From Spongilla lacustris (taxonomy: Eukaryota > Porifera > Demospongiae > Spongillida > Spongillidae): a stretch of 64,000 nt of DNA. Position 1 is the stretch's first letter; the number at the start of each line of letters is the position of its first letter. Both the position numbers and the translations under genes were made by a program. The stretch covers positions 1,607,122 through 1,671,121 of the forward strand of contig OX442431.1 of the NCBI GenBank assembly GCA_949361645.1. Reading direction: 5' to 3'. Shown here piece after piece: positions 61,328 to 64,000 of the stretch. The notes beneath the pieces were generated by a model. It saw only the letters and a list, made by a program, of their open reading frames with translations, ran no database searches and was not told the origin of the DNA.

Positions 61328-63762
61328 TTGTGTGTGTGTGTACATGTACATGTACTGTATAGTGTATACACGTGTACTTGTTTTTTTGTGTGTGTGTATT
61401 ACATGTACATGCGTATATACAAGCAGAAATAAAACAGTTAATTGCTGAAGTACAGTGTAGCTTACATGTTACTTAGCCCATGTGCTATGAGACCCTCAAA
61501 CCAACATATCTTCTTAGGCTTTACACAGATATTGCTGCATTTTGTCCATAATCTAATAAATTATGAAGATATTTGGGTTTGAGGCATATGAGCTACGTAA
61601 GGGACATAATGTAAGAACAATTAACTGTTTTATTTCTGATTGTACATGTACATGTATGTATGTACATGTACATGTAAGATAAAGAGTACTTGCATACCTT
61701 GTGCATAGTACATGTACATGTACCTGTAGCTTGAGTTAGTTGCATTGCTTACATGTACATGTATGTCACCTGTGTGCTTCAGACTGCAGCAGAAGTTAAG
61801 GGCATACATGTATTTCAGAATTGTCCCACCACCATGGCTATGTCCCACCACCATGGCTATGTCCCACCATCATGGCTATGTCCCACCACCATGGCTATGG
61901 GACTTACATGTACATGTTAGTGTTAGGTTAAGTGGTATTTTGTCACATACATGTACATGCCCAGGGACATGTACAGAACATTGTATTGTACATGTATACA
62001 TTGTATATATATCTGCTTGCACACGTGATGTCTTGCCAAACTGCCTCGTTGATGCCATGTGATATGATCTCTCTTCCCCAGGCCGTTGTCAATCATGTGT
62101 TGGTAGCGGCCAGGAGCGACCTCCGACCTGTGGACTCGATGGCTGCAGTAGCCAAGCTCCTCCTTGAGTTCCACACCAACCCTGATGCCCAGGACTCTGC
62201 TGGGTACACGCCCCTACAGAGGGCAGTGGAGGCCAAGAACGAGGAAGTGTTTGCAATCCTGATCAACCACATGAGGTGTGTGTGTGTGCATGTTTGTGTG
62301 TATACGTATGTGTGTGTATGTGTGCATGTATGTGTGTACATGTGTATACATGTACATGTATGTGTGTGTATGTGTGCATGTGTGTGTGCATGTGTATGTG
62401 TGCATGTGTGTGTGCATGTGTGTGTGCATGTGTGTGTGTGCATGTGTGTGTGCATGTGTGTGTGTGCATGTGTGTGTGCATGTGTGTGTGTGCATGTGTA
62501 TATTTGTGTACATGTACATGTACATGAATGTGTGTGCATGCGTGTATGTTGTGTTTGTGTATATAATGCATTACAGATGTGTGGGTCATTAATAACCATT
62601 TGCACATGTTGCTATGATCAATAAACCTCTTGCACAAATAATCTTCTTACACGTATGCTCTGCATTAGCAACCACACGCACACATCAACTTTCATGAATA
62701 ACTGCTTCCCTTTCTCCCCCCCCCCCCCCCCCCCCCCTGTAAGTCTGAACTTGGAGCTCCGCAATGCCTCTGGCAACACGGCCCTCCGACTGGCACTGCA
62801 GCAGCTGGACAGAGGCTACCCCGACTGCGAAGATGTCTCCGCCTATGACCGCACCTTTGCCGCCCGCCTCATCAAGAGGGGGAGCAACCCCGATGCCACG
62901 GACCCCGTCACCAGCAACACCCTCCTCCACTGGGCCACCTCAGAGTCCAACGAGGCAGCAGCCATCTTCCTCGTCCACCATGGAGCCTCCACCAACCACG
63001 CCAACCACCTCGGGGAGACGCCCATCCACGTGGCGTCGTCCCGGGGCCTCCACCGATTGGTCAGCGTCCTCCTGCAGCACGGGGCGGACCCCAACGCCCA
63101 GACTGCTCTAAAGCCGACCAAGTCCTACAAACCTCCGCCCGCTCTTGCTGCCCCTCCCACTTCCGCCAAGTCCTTCTCGGCCATTCAGGAAGGTGTGGAG
63201 GACTACACCTTTGGGGGGATGATGATGGATGCAGGTCTAAACTCCGCGCTGCTTGACCTCAATCTTACCTCCCTGCCGGTGACCTTTGGCAACAGGTCCG
63301 GCTCCCTATCTGGTAGCAGGAAGGGTGTTGGGAGTGGCCTGACTGGCAGTGGTAATTCCAGTCTGAGGGGAAGTCCCCGCACTGAGCACCCTGAACAAAT
63401 TAGCACAAACCCCTTTGACAGTGGGTCTGGGGAGGATGACAGTGGGTCACGTACCCCACAGGGGTACCCGCACACCCTCTCTGGTGGGCTGGAGGCCACT
63501 ACCCCTTTTCAGAGCTTGCCTGTGGGTGGAGCCATTAACCTTGTCCAACTGAGGGGAGGTGTCAAGAGGGAAAGCTCCATACCCCCATACCTTATCAAGC
63601 ACCAGAGTGTTTCTGTGTTTGGATCAGATGTGTTGGAGTTCCTGGAGGAGGCTGAGCCCTTTGACGTGTCTGAGGACCCTGGGAAGAGGACAGCTCTACA
63701 CCTGGCCATTGCCTGCAAGCATCCCACGGTGGTGGACATCCTTCTGCAGCTGCACAATGGAG
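35426..63762 (+). CDS. ANKFY1: Rabankyrin-5 (ANKFY1), exons 1-8, open at right edge
   Basis: Exons 35426-35441, 35569-35758, 38829-39089, 39409-39532, 40902-41051, 60983-61261, 62082-62275, 62744-63762 join in phase with GT-AG introns to 744 codons. Order: N-terminal coiled coil (residues 7-35, AAKLQQHLELLREQHIKLQQ), BTB domain (about 66-165; SDIQIVLADRQIPAHRFILA), a BACK-like segment with VNVRNCIRLYQTSEE, then ankyrin repeats (FPLHLAI, GNIPLNLALLNRHEGIANTL, FAATFLIKNGAS, GETPIHVASSRG). The known protein is a Rab5 effector on early endosomes whose C-terminal FYVE domain binds PI3P; that part lies beyond the window. Exon 8 has a Ser/Gly-rich insert of about 150 residues between ankyrin repeats, with an NPF motif. 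Introns 2 and 5 are swollen by retroelements. Confidence 0.95.
35569..35758 (+). CDS. ANKFY1: ANKFY1 exon 2
   Basis: Begins after ttcgcag and ends CTATACAG before GTCAGT. Encodes the coiled coil and the start of the BTB region (FVSKLVKLAADLFDKPLY). Confidence 0.92.
35760..36047. repeat. CT-rich tract in ANKFY1 intron 2
   Basis: From about 35880, cct/ctt-rich sequence. The LTR element below inserted within this tract; the pyrimidine tract resumes after it and ends at the exon 3 acceptor. Confidence 0.7.
36053..36156 (+). repeat. 5' LTR, truncated (104 bp)
   Basis: Identical by eye to 38636-38739; ends at ...gatctgagtt, where the inverted protease segment begins. Confidence 0.92.
36157..37137 (-). 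pseudogene. gag-protease of the LTR element (inverted, 3' truncated)
   Basis: Start ATG at 37137, three bases after the primer-binding site. Capsid-like region (MEFLKAPSELDL, EKWRKWRQAMELYL, NQGKEETVNQYVVVLKLLAKNC, IRDRLVCGI), two zinc knuckles (CGNCGFTHHRSQC; CYQCGRLNHFSHMC), then a retropepsin start with the catalytic VDTGSQVNILPW. The frame is intact for about 325 codons but runs into LTR sequence after about 20 protease residues, so no active protease is made. Antisense to its own LTRs. Confidence 0.9.
37140..37153 (-). other. Primer-binding site (tRNA-Leu type)
   Basis: On the minus strand TGGTGTCAGAAGTG, complementary to the 3' end (CACTTCTGACACCA) of animal tRNA-Leu(CAA). It sits three bases before the gag ATG. 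The inversion breakpoint is at its 5' edge. Confidence 0.82.
37154..38617 (+). CDS. Integrase part of the LTR element pol
   Basis: An open frame from the SRA end of RNase H to the stop at 38617. N-terminal HHCC zinc domain (HMGHMGV and CTICQEH), catalytic core with D in ATDLFQW, D in ISDNGPQYT and E in ANGLAEKSV, then a basic C-terminal region (KKGERARVQVQGKWKPV) and an acidic tail ending in TTRSGRVVKPPKRFNDF. Integrase inserts the cDNA. The frame has no stop or frameshift, but lacks the upstream RT/RNase H and a proper start, so it is unlikely to work alone. Sense to ANKFY1. Confidence 0.92.
   Translation, partial: SRACTTDDTTDRMEEELKCAVHLILSTGMSEMWLQEIKEATNEDQSMQKLKIYIQHGWPEELSRVPEEIREYWHLRDQLSEADGILLKGEKLIIPQNLRGSMLDRIHMGHMGVTKCSQRAREVMFWPGMNKAIEQMVLRCTICQEHRDSNPKEPMLPGPAPERPWEIIATDLFQWDGKDYVLLVDYYSRYIEIRMLENTTSTTMIHHIKSIFSRHGIPSMIISDNGPQYTAKEFQKFTKEWRIRHVTASPYHPQANGLAEKSVQTVKRILSKAKADGQDLYLCLLEYRNTMIDNLASPAQLLMGRRLRTNLPVATSQLQPKVIDPNMVKAKQNERKAHKKQNYDKGSRQLPELKKGERARVQVQGKWKPVVIMDKAGTPRSYIVKTEEGKLLRRNRKHLMRLEEHVTEPELQVTYAQPEERHMEHSEGDGAEIEDGKPAEVEIAEDENTRDDDQPGNEELAQQNIEYTTRSGRVVKPPKRFNDFVKV
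38622..38634 (+). other. Polypurine tract of the LTR element
   Basis: A purine run (aaaaaggggaaa) just before the 3' LTR; primes plus-strand synthesis in such elements. Confidence 0.8.
38636..38789 (+). repeat. 3' LTR, complete (154 bp)
   Basis: Begins TGTAATAG and ends AACACA (canonical TG...CA), followed by the target duplication CCCCT. Confidence 0.9.
38829..39089 (+). CDS. ANKFY1: ANKFY1 exon 3 (BTB)
   Basis: Follows tccttgcag; ends CTGAA before GTGAGT. Encodes the BTB core SDIQIVLADRQIPAHRFILATRSSHW and WVYTDAINMPSD. Confidence 0.93.
39100..39270. repeat. GGTTGTGAGGAGGGAGATGA minisatellite in ANKFY1 intron 3
   Basis: About five imperfect 20-bp units around 39150-39265. Confidence 0.8.
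39409..39532 (+). CDS. ANKFY1: ANKFY1 exon 4
   Basis: Follows accccttag; ends CACTGG before GTAGGC. Encodes CEQALITAVNVRNCIRLYQT and on to ISSHW. Confidence 0.93.
39547..39665. repeat. (TG)n microsatellite in ANKFY1 intron 4
   Basis: TG dinucleotides with TGATG interruptions directly after the donor site; looser TG/TACATG sequence continues to about 39900. Confidence 0.95.
40136..40400. repeat. 31-bp minisatellite in ANKFY1 intron 4
   Basis: About eight units of ACCTGTACATCCCAGGGTGG plus TCACATACCCTA; one unit is shortened near 40362. Confidence 0.95.
40630..40872. repeat. TCCCTACATGTACATG minisatellite in ANKFY1 intron 4
   Basis: Short units of 12-18 bp built on the palindrome ACATGTACATGT. 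Confidence 0.9.
40902..41051 (+). CDS. ANKFY1: ANKFY1 exon 5
   Basis: Follows ccataacag; ends GCCCAG before GTTAGC. Encodes DFASLSAPLLYDMFKAHTSF and LREDVVFLFLIEYSAQ. Confidence 0.93.
41063..41081. repeat. Poly-G run in ANKFY1 intron 5
   Basis: A G homopolymer twelve bases after the exon 5 donor. Confidence 0.9.
41120..41445. repeat. 24/33-bp minisatellite (GTGTGCATACTTGTGTGTGT)
   Basis: About twelve units alternating agcagtgtgcatac and gaagcaatgtgcat forms, some with an extra acatgtactt. Confidence 0.92.
41446..42290. other. Intronic non-coding, unassigned
   Basis: A T run near 41870 and a twice-repeated block containing ctggagactgggggtagg (42090-42175). No gene feature. Confidence 0.45.
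42291..42690. repeat. 27/37-bp minisatellite (GCTGCTAGGTCCAAGCCTCA)
   Basis: About eleven units: GCTGCTAGGTCCAAGCCTCA plus CTAAGG, with or without CCGCTGATGTT. Confidence 0.95.
42691..43375. other. Intronic non-coding, unassigned
   Basis: Begins with an attattaaaaattat stretch and has an A run at 42919. It could be another element end, but no family was recognised. Confidence 0.4.
43376..44870 (-). pseudogene. RLE-type LINE fragment X1 with an internal inversion
   Basis: From 44870 leftwards on minus: QQGDPLGPMFF, WYIDDGVVAG, LLLLRQCGGFCKLVHLARS and LCLSRAGLGLL. At about 44170-43740 homology switches to the plus strand (LPDKARLLPVSLPHAAAWLSV, FQTAVKWWLC, LGPF/GHH-like region, CEHGGDG). Then 43740-43376 is minus again (QPADTLIPPWDLGKSAALDL, WTCIPIAVETYGCWGAEA, LYGRLSLT). 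Order along the protein is kept, so a roughly 420-bp inner piece was inverted in place. Confidence 0.75.
45057..45503 (-). pseudogene. RLE-type LINE fragment X2 (RT part)
   Basis: RT/thumb pieces EEGPALGIIIN and MEILGISIGDQDFCFSFISK with heavy decay; further upstream sequence resembles NVFNLVSRQA. It stops at the (AAT)n tail of copy Y. Confidence 0.6.
45504..47610 (-). pseudogene. RLE-type LINE copy Y with (AAT)n 3' tail
   Basis: 3' end marked by an (AAT)n tail at about 45505-45530 on minus. Upstream: C terminus (CQELGWTCIPLAVETFCNWG, DIYSRLNMTLVKSIARAI), zinc ribbon CPLC...GHHAVTC, VVRHNHLRD, SRPAD, thumb region with LLRMCGGFCKMVHLTWV, RT box YLDDGVLAG with MGPSLGLHI and LDILGAPVGN. N-terminal relic at 47290-47610. 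RT motifs before the palm are deleted near 47250. Several frameshifts. Confidence 0.8.
47611..48122 (-). pseudogene. RLE-type LINE fragment Z with poly(A) 3' end
   Basis: On minus: SRPATLDLTVISPLNSNVIA, AEVRKHTENDPKCEELGW, then VISNLYGRLNMSLIKANSRA. The T run at 47612-47627 is a poly(A) tail in element sense. Copy Z was itself interrupted or bounded by copy W's tail at 48123. Confidence 0.8.
48123..50383 (-). mobile_element. RLE-type LINE copy W, best preserved (RT plus endonuclease)
   Basis: The 3' tail is (AAT)n at about 48123-48150. A frame of 661 codons (50144-48159) holds RT motifs KVDLKNAFNEVSRQ (33-46), GVHQGDPLGPLLFSL (85-99), YLDDGTLAG (123-131), GLRINATKCEL, LGAPIG, the thumb block CASFCKLIHVARSTPPSL, and a C-terminal restriction-like endonuclease: zinc ribbon C422-x2-C-x8-HH-x4-C440, RHN (449-451), RPAD (484-487) and D502 in AFDLTV. 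This order (CCHC, RHN, PD...D) fits RLE-type non-LTR elements of the R2/NeSL-like group, which make and prime on target nicks. Upstream RT part (GRAPIGVAKFLAGGSL, RPIVVGETLRRLTGK) is at 50351-50154, separated by a stop. Antisense to ANKFY1; likely dead. Confidence 0.85.
50384..51115 (-). pseudogene. RLE-type LINE copy V with internal deletion
   Basis: The C terminus (CRGLGWVCIPLAIESYGCWG, AEVCKHNANDPKC) joins directly to the RT entry (MKNVLNQVSRHALLSECAEH, WVRWCYGQH) at about 50805, removing the RT core and zinc ribbon. The same deletion junction occurs in V' at 54286-54775, so the two were copied after the deletion. Confidence 0.8.
51170..51480 (+). pseudogene. B-box zinc-finger (TRIM-like) fragment, copy 1
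   Basis: From ATG 51216: MAKPREHYCSQLHHVMNFYC then ETCKLL-SLIICRDC and ITHSHKDH. The Cys/His pattern (C-x-H, C-x2-C, C-x2-C, H-x4-H) and MNFYCETCK..ICRDC are the TRIM-type B-box 2 signature, with a three-residue insertion before IICRDC. B-boxes are E3-ligase interaction modules; only this domain is present, with no RING or coiled coil, so I call it a captured fragment. It lies inside a block duplicated at 54825-55115. Confidence 0.7.
51481..52110 (-). CDS. OrsD/DUF3505-like zinc-finger domain fragment
   Basis: A minus frame of 203 codons (52089-51481) continues upstream in the same frame to HYGKSWRHM. It begins with a C2H2-like end (MKEHMKDTH), then VQTVGTSCIKTYFGVQ, and runs without a stop through WYPEPEKSDTF and CVREYCSVYTRLVLFAIRLA. 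H-x-x-x-H followed by a QT...YF.V motif resembles the OrsD/DUF3505 domain found with RecQ-type helicases in mobile elements; this is pattern memory, not alignment. Absent from the otherwise duplicated block at 55115-55240. Confidence 0.4.
   Translation of the reverse strand, partial: YGKSWRHMKEHMKDTHGSQDDVPTPCKVQTVGTSCIKTYFGVQPEMVGAQTTMAVGASEIGTIVAKSMSLVLKTSDTVPPNAIQERNLLYVITGWYPEPEKSDTFSHVTNKAALVKLPDPNDQLHSLVRPLINMFCAFVTKVKKSCSYQLRPAVSDSADRHGGSMPRIITSLQTEKCVREYCSVYTRLVLFAIRLATQKVVATSEDIVS
52115..52468 (-). CDS. Cys-rich zinc-binding domain ORF, copy 1
   Basis: From ATG 52468: MAVSSSGNRSSLKKSK, then CCPCNGDNVHCKSCICCKLK, then ACFRCLPMKHRCC, and a Gln/Pro/Ser-rich tail. The C-x2-C-x-C...C-x2-CLP pattern resembles Cys-rich N termini of TE proteins in marine invertebrates. 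A 96% similar copy is at 55392-55607. Function unknown; probably part of the same mobile element as the OrsD-like fragment, since reading passes from one to the other with a frame change near 52100. Confidence 0.5.
52469..53032. other. Non-coding part of the duplicated block, with a 34-bp triplicate
   Basis: At 52775-52875 a unit containing catgtatgaggtgtagcagc is repeated three times. The rest matches 55608-56120 with small indels. No coding feature. Confidence 0.65.
53033..53530 (-). pseudogene. Coiled-coil/basic TE-type ORF relic
   Basis: Two overlapping minus frames carry SPWRQKHKVYRDELQKSMKT, HHLDLLKQAETTGRLPGG, then after a frameshift SLNDRQKKAIKGTYDQLLKA, EAHKVKRQRDEA and ERPPKRQRM (nuclear-signal-like). 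Charged and helical. I do not recognise the family; joined to LINE copy U at its upstream side. Confidence 0.45.
53530..54250 (-). pseudogene. RLE-type LINE fragment U (RT entry part)
   Basis: On minus: LAGGRLIALNKSKEGSPPD, VRPIAVGETLRRLTGKCI, then an in-frame stop after FEVAC, AEKIVHSVRKCIEDN, FKVDMSNAFNVVSRQAVLDE and GDPLGPMLFAS, where it breaks off. Confidence 0.8.
54286..54775 (-). pseudogene. RLE-type LINE copy V' (duplicate of V)
   Basis: Same deletion junction as V (ECAEHFPELRPWVSWCYGQH next to NTVVSPLNSTTLNEA) and near-identical DNA, with an (AAT)n-like tail at 54281-54295. Missing the last part of the C terminus present in V. Confidence 0.82.
54825..55115 (+). pseudogene. B-box fragment, copy 2 (frameshifted)
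   Basis: MAKPREHYCSQ, then an insertion (GDN) before VMNFYCETCKLLS, then a one-base insertion (agctttgatc) that breaks the frame. A decayed duplicate of 51170-51480. Confidence 0.68.
55392..55607 (-). CDS. Cys-rich zinc-binding domain ORF, copy 2
   Basis: 71 codons from ATG 55607 (MAVSSSGNRSSLKKSK, CCPCNGDKVHCKSC, HACFRCLPMKHSCC); the frame closes soon after the domain because of an indel near 55435. Duplicate of 52115-52468. Confidence 0.5.
   Translation of the reverse strand: MAVSSSGNRSSLKKSKCCPCNGDKVHCKSCICCKLKHACFRCLPMKHSCCSNSNSNSFKFEPTLRTTVIQV
55608..56129. other. Second copy of the duplicated non-coding block
   Basis: Matches 52469-53100, including ggtgttgtgtctgctatgg and ggtgtcatacctttggctc; the homology ends at ctttggcgttttggtg (56133). 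Confidence 0.7.
56130..57240 (-). pseudogene. RLE-type LINE copy T, N-terminal half
   Basis: A 293-codon frame (57174-56293) has a zinc finger FICLQCHQIVASSHFGSHSEKC (C-x2-C-x10-H-x4/5-C, residues about 54-75), then PSYARVLSDSLRSVCVSISE, LFMLPKCVLRASRRGG and LCRLWTDGHLASLW, a conserved N-terminal region also recognisable in copy Y, and HLLQQKHPKGPVPSSPE before the RT. After a stop, SGPSGLRIQHLTGA and AVVNILAGGRALAEVAKYL give the RT entry motif. It gives the best view of the element's N terminus: DNA/RNA-binding finger first, RT after. Confidence 0.75.
57241..57717. other. Intronic non-coding, possibly LINE 5' region
   Basis: No coding feature seen. It may include the 5' UTR of copy T. Confidence 0.4.
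57718..58131 (-). CDS. Three splice-consistent antisense exons, C terminus of an unknown protein
   Basis: On minus: 58131-58037 (after ctcaacag; GVLSKNFNRASPVLVNKK, then DVKNPWPLSELMDM, donor GTAATA), 57974-57876 (after cgttcag; YDEVYHYFCGIASDVNNY, then LIDHVLWPE, donor GTACGA) and 57807-57718 (after tttttcag; AVIILISKQFNIPNAEAKKY to LPAE then TAA). Phases agree across both introns (99 and 90 nt, in frame). NPWPLSELM and the VLWPEAVI...AEAK pattern weakly recall the C-terminal region of PWWP3A/MUM1-type proteins; I would not name it. Upstream exons were not found. It is either a nested antisense gene end or a captured gene fragment inside ANKFY1 intron 5. Confidence 0.5.
58350..59060 (-). pseudogene. 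RLE-type LINE fragment S (a different, related family)
   Basis: On minus: HASAWLSVIPNEQLCLTLSP, KCPFC..., a stop, SGHHATVCKVNGDLTRHHRY (zinc ribbon plus RHH in place of RHN), QKPADIYIPNWSRGQPLAMD, ITVVSP, then KYEQSLDAEHILFVPLAVES and FGGWGTAGVPIFKTLARMVL. The motif order is as in copy W but residues differ throughout, so it belongs to another subfamily. Decayed. Confidence 0.75.
59165..59595. other. Two (AAT)n tails with short unassigned sequence
   Basis: TTATTATTATT stretches at about 59165-59180 and 59500-59515 look like minus-strand LINE 3' tails; the attached sequence is too short or decayed to assign. Confidence 0.45.
59600..59935 (-). pseudogene. RLE-type LINE fragment R (C terminus)
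   Basis: On minus: EARKHQANDPKCSQ, APMVAESYGAWGEE, LNDIYDQLNVHLVRANTTTV. Only the last part of the ORF is left. Confidence 0.7.
59936..60440. other. Intronic non-coding, unassigned
   Basis: A C run at about 60073-60083; no gene feature. Confidence 0.4.
60474..60630. repeat. 30-bp minisatellite, five copies
   Basis: Unit ACCCTCCTTCATGCTCGAGA plus CCTTTAGCTG. The open frames on both strands (PPSCSRPLA; KVSSMKEGQL) come from the repeat. Confidence 0.95.
60631..60982. other. End of ANKFY1 intron 5
   Basis: Non-coding up to the acceptor cactccacag at 60982. Confidence 0.6.
60983..61261 (+). CDS. ANKFY1: ANKFY1 exon 6 (ankyrin repeats)
   Basis: Begins LPYKLNECDDEGNIPLNLAL and ends CTCACAAG before GTAACC. 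Matches the human order PGKLNEADHNGDLALDLAL ... FAATFLIKNGA. Confidence 0.93.
61274..61345. repeat. (TG)n microsatellite in ANKFY1 intron 6
   Basis: TG dinucleotides just after the donor. Confidence 0.95.
61346..62081. other. ANKFY1 intron 6, with inverted and tandem repeats
   Basis: Contains an inverted pair of about 30 bp (taaaacagttaattg near 61430 / caattaactgttttat near 61618) and, at 61825-61900, four to five copies of ATGGCTATGTCCCACCACC. No coding feature. Confidence 0.6.
62082..62275 (+). CDS. ANKFY1: ANKFY1 exon 7
   Basis: Begins AVVNHVLVAARSDLRPVD and contains LLLEFHTNPDAQDSAGYTPL; ends ATGAG before GTGTGT. Confidence 0.92.
62276..62535. repeat. (TG)n/(TGTGCATG)n microsatellite in ANKFY1 intron 7
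   Basis: Begins at the donor itself. Reading frames VCVHVCVH are artefacts. Confidence 0.95.
62744..63762 (+). CDS. ANKFY1: ANKFY1 exon 8 (ankyrin repeats plus Ser/Gly-rich insert)
   Basis: Follows a C22 polypyrimidine run and tgtaag. Ankyrin repeats (LELRNASGNTALRLALQQ, FAARLIKRGSNPDATD, LLHWATSESNEAAAIFLVHH, GETPIHVASSRGLHRLVSVL), then a low-complexity insert (about residues 525-680) containing STNPFDSGSGEDDSG, then a further repeat (PGKRTALHLAIACKHPTVVD). The donor is placed at GTAGTA (63763). Confidence 0.92.
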
Positions 63763-63768
63763 GTAGTA

Positions 63769-63838
<70 letters not shown>
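63769..63838. repeat. (TG)n microsatellite in ANKFY1 intron 8
   Basis: TG dinucleotides after the donor, followed to the window end by TATG/TACATG low-complexity sequence. Confidence 0.95.
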
Positions 63839-64000
63839 TGTTGTGTAGTCTATACATGTATATGTGTGTATGTTATGTAAGTATGTATGTATGTACGTAC
63901 GCACGCATGTATGTGTGTATGTATGTACATATGTATATGTACATGTACATGTATGTATATATGTATGTATGTGTGTATGATGTACATATGTATATGTACA

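Noticed and set aside
62276..62624. Extension of ANKFY1 exon 7 into HVCVHVC repeats
   Set aside because: Same reason: the donor at 62276 and exon 8 in phase restore the conserved ankyrin sequence.

Overview
The window is animal (metazoan) nuclear DNA. Genes have GT-AG introns, some of many kilobases. Long (TG)n/(CA)n, (TATG)n, mononucleotide and minisatellite tracts are everywhere, and there are many degraded retrotransposons. The ANKFY1 orthologue and the TRAFD1/XAF1-type and APMAP-type genes point to Metazoa. The heavy load of RLE-type LINEs, Ty3/gypsy relics and the recurring TACATGTA motif suggest a marine invertebrate, possibly a sponge; that last step is a weak inference.

Layout. (1) 1-3058, minus: 5' part of a giant ankyrin-repeat gene made of about fourteen 204-bp units; it runs off the left edge. 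(2) 3.1-24.4 kb: gene-poor DNA with three Ty3/gypsy relics (protease, gag plus RNase H, RT), a 6.1-kb inverted-repeat composite element, a 1.69-kb TA-flanked foldback element, a 76-bp perfect palindrome, a hairpin MITE, a 570-bp CT tract and two arrays of the same 20-bp minisatellite. (3) 24494-26702, minus: a six-exon APMAP-like gene (371 aa) with a MITE in its third intron. (4) 27355-31304, minus: two tandem three-exon genes for TRAFD1/XAF1-like C2HC zinc-finger proteins, each predicted at 225 aa and each ending in a CaaX-type prenylation motif. (5) 31.3-35.4 kb: a 27-bp minisatellite, two plus-strand LINE fragments and AT-rich DNA. (6) 35426 to the right edge, plus: ANKFY1 (Rabankyrin-5), eight exons seen (744 codons: coiled coil, BTB, ankyrin repeats); the FYVE end lies outside.

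Intron 2 of ANKFY1 holds an LTR retrotransposon with a perfect 5-bp target duplication whose gag-protease block is inverted, with one breakpoint exactly at the primer-binding site. The 20-kb intron 5 holds about a dozen truncated, nested RLE-type LINE copies, nearly all antisense to ANKFY1, with (AAT)n or poly(A) 3' tails. Among them are a duplicated block carrying a B-box fragment and a Cys-rich domain, an OrsD-like domain, and three splice-consistent exons of an unrelated antisense gene.

No tRNA, rRNA or CRISPR locus was recognised. Gene models come from reading splice sites and phases by eye; no alignment was run.
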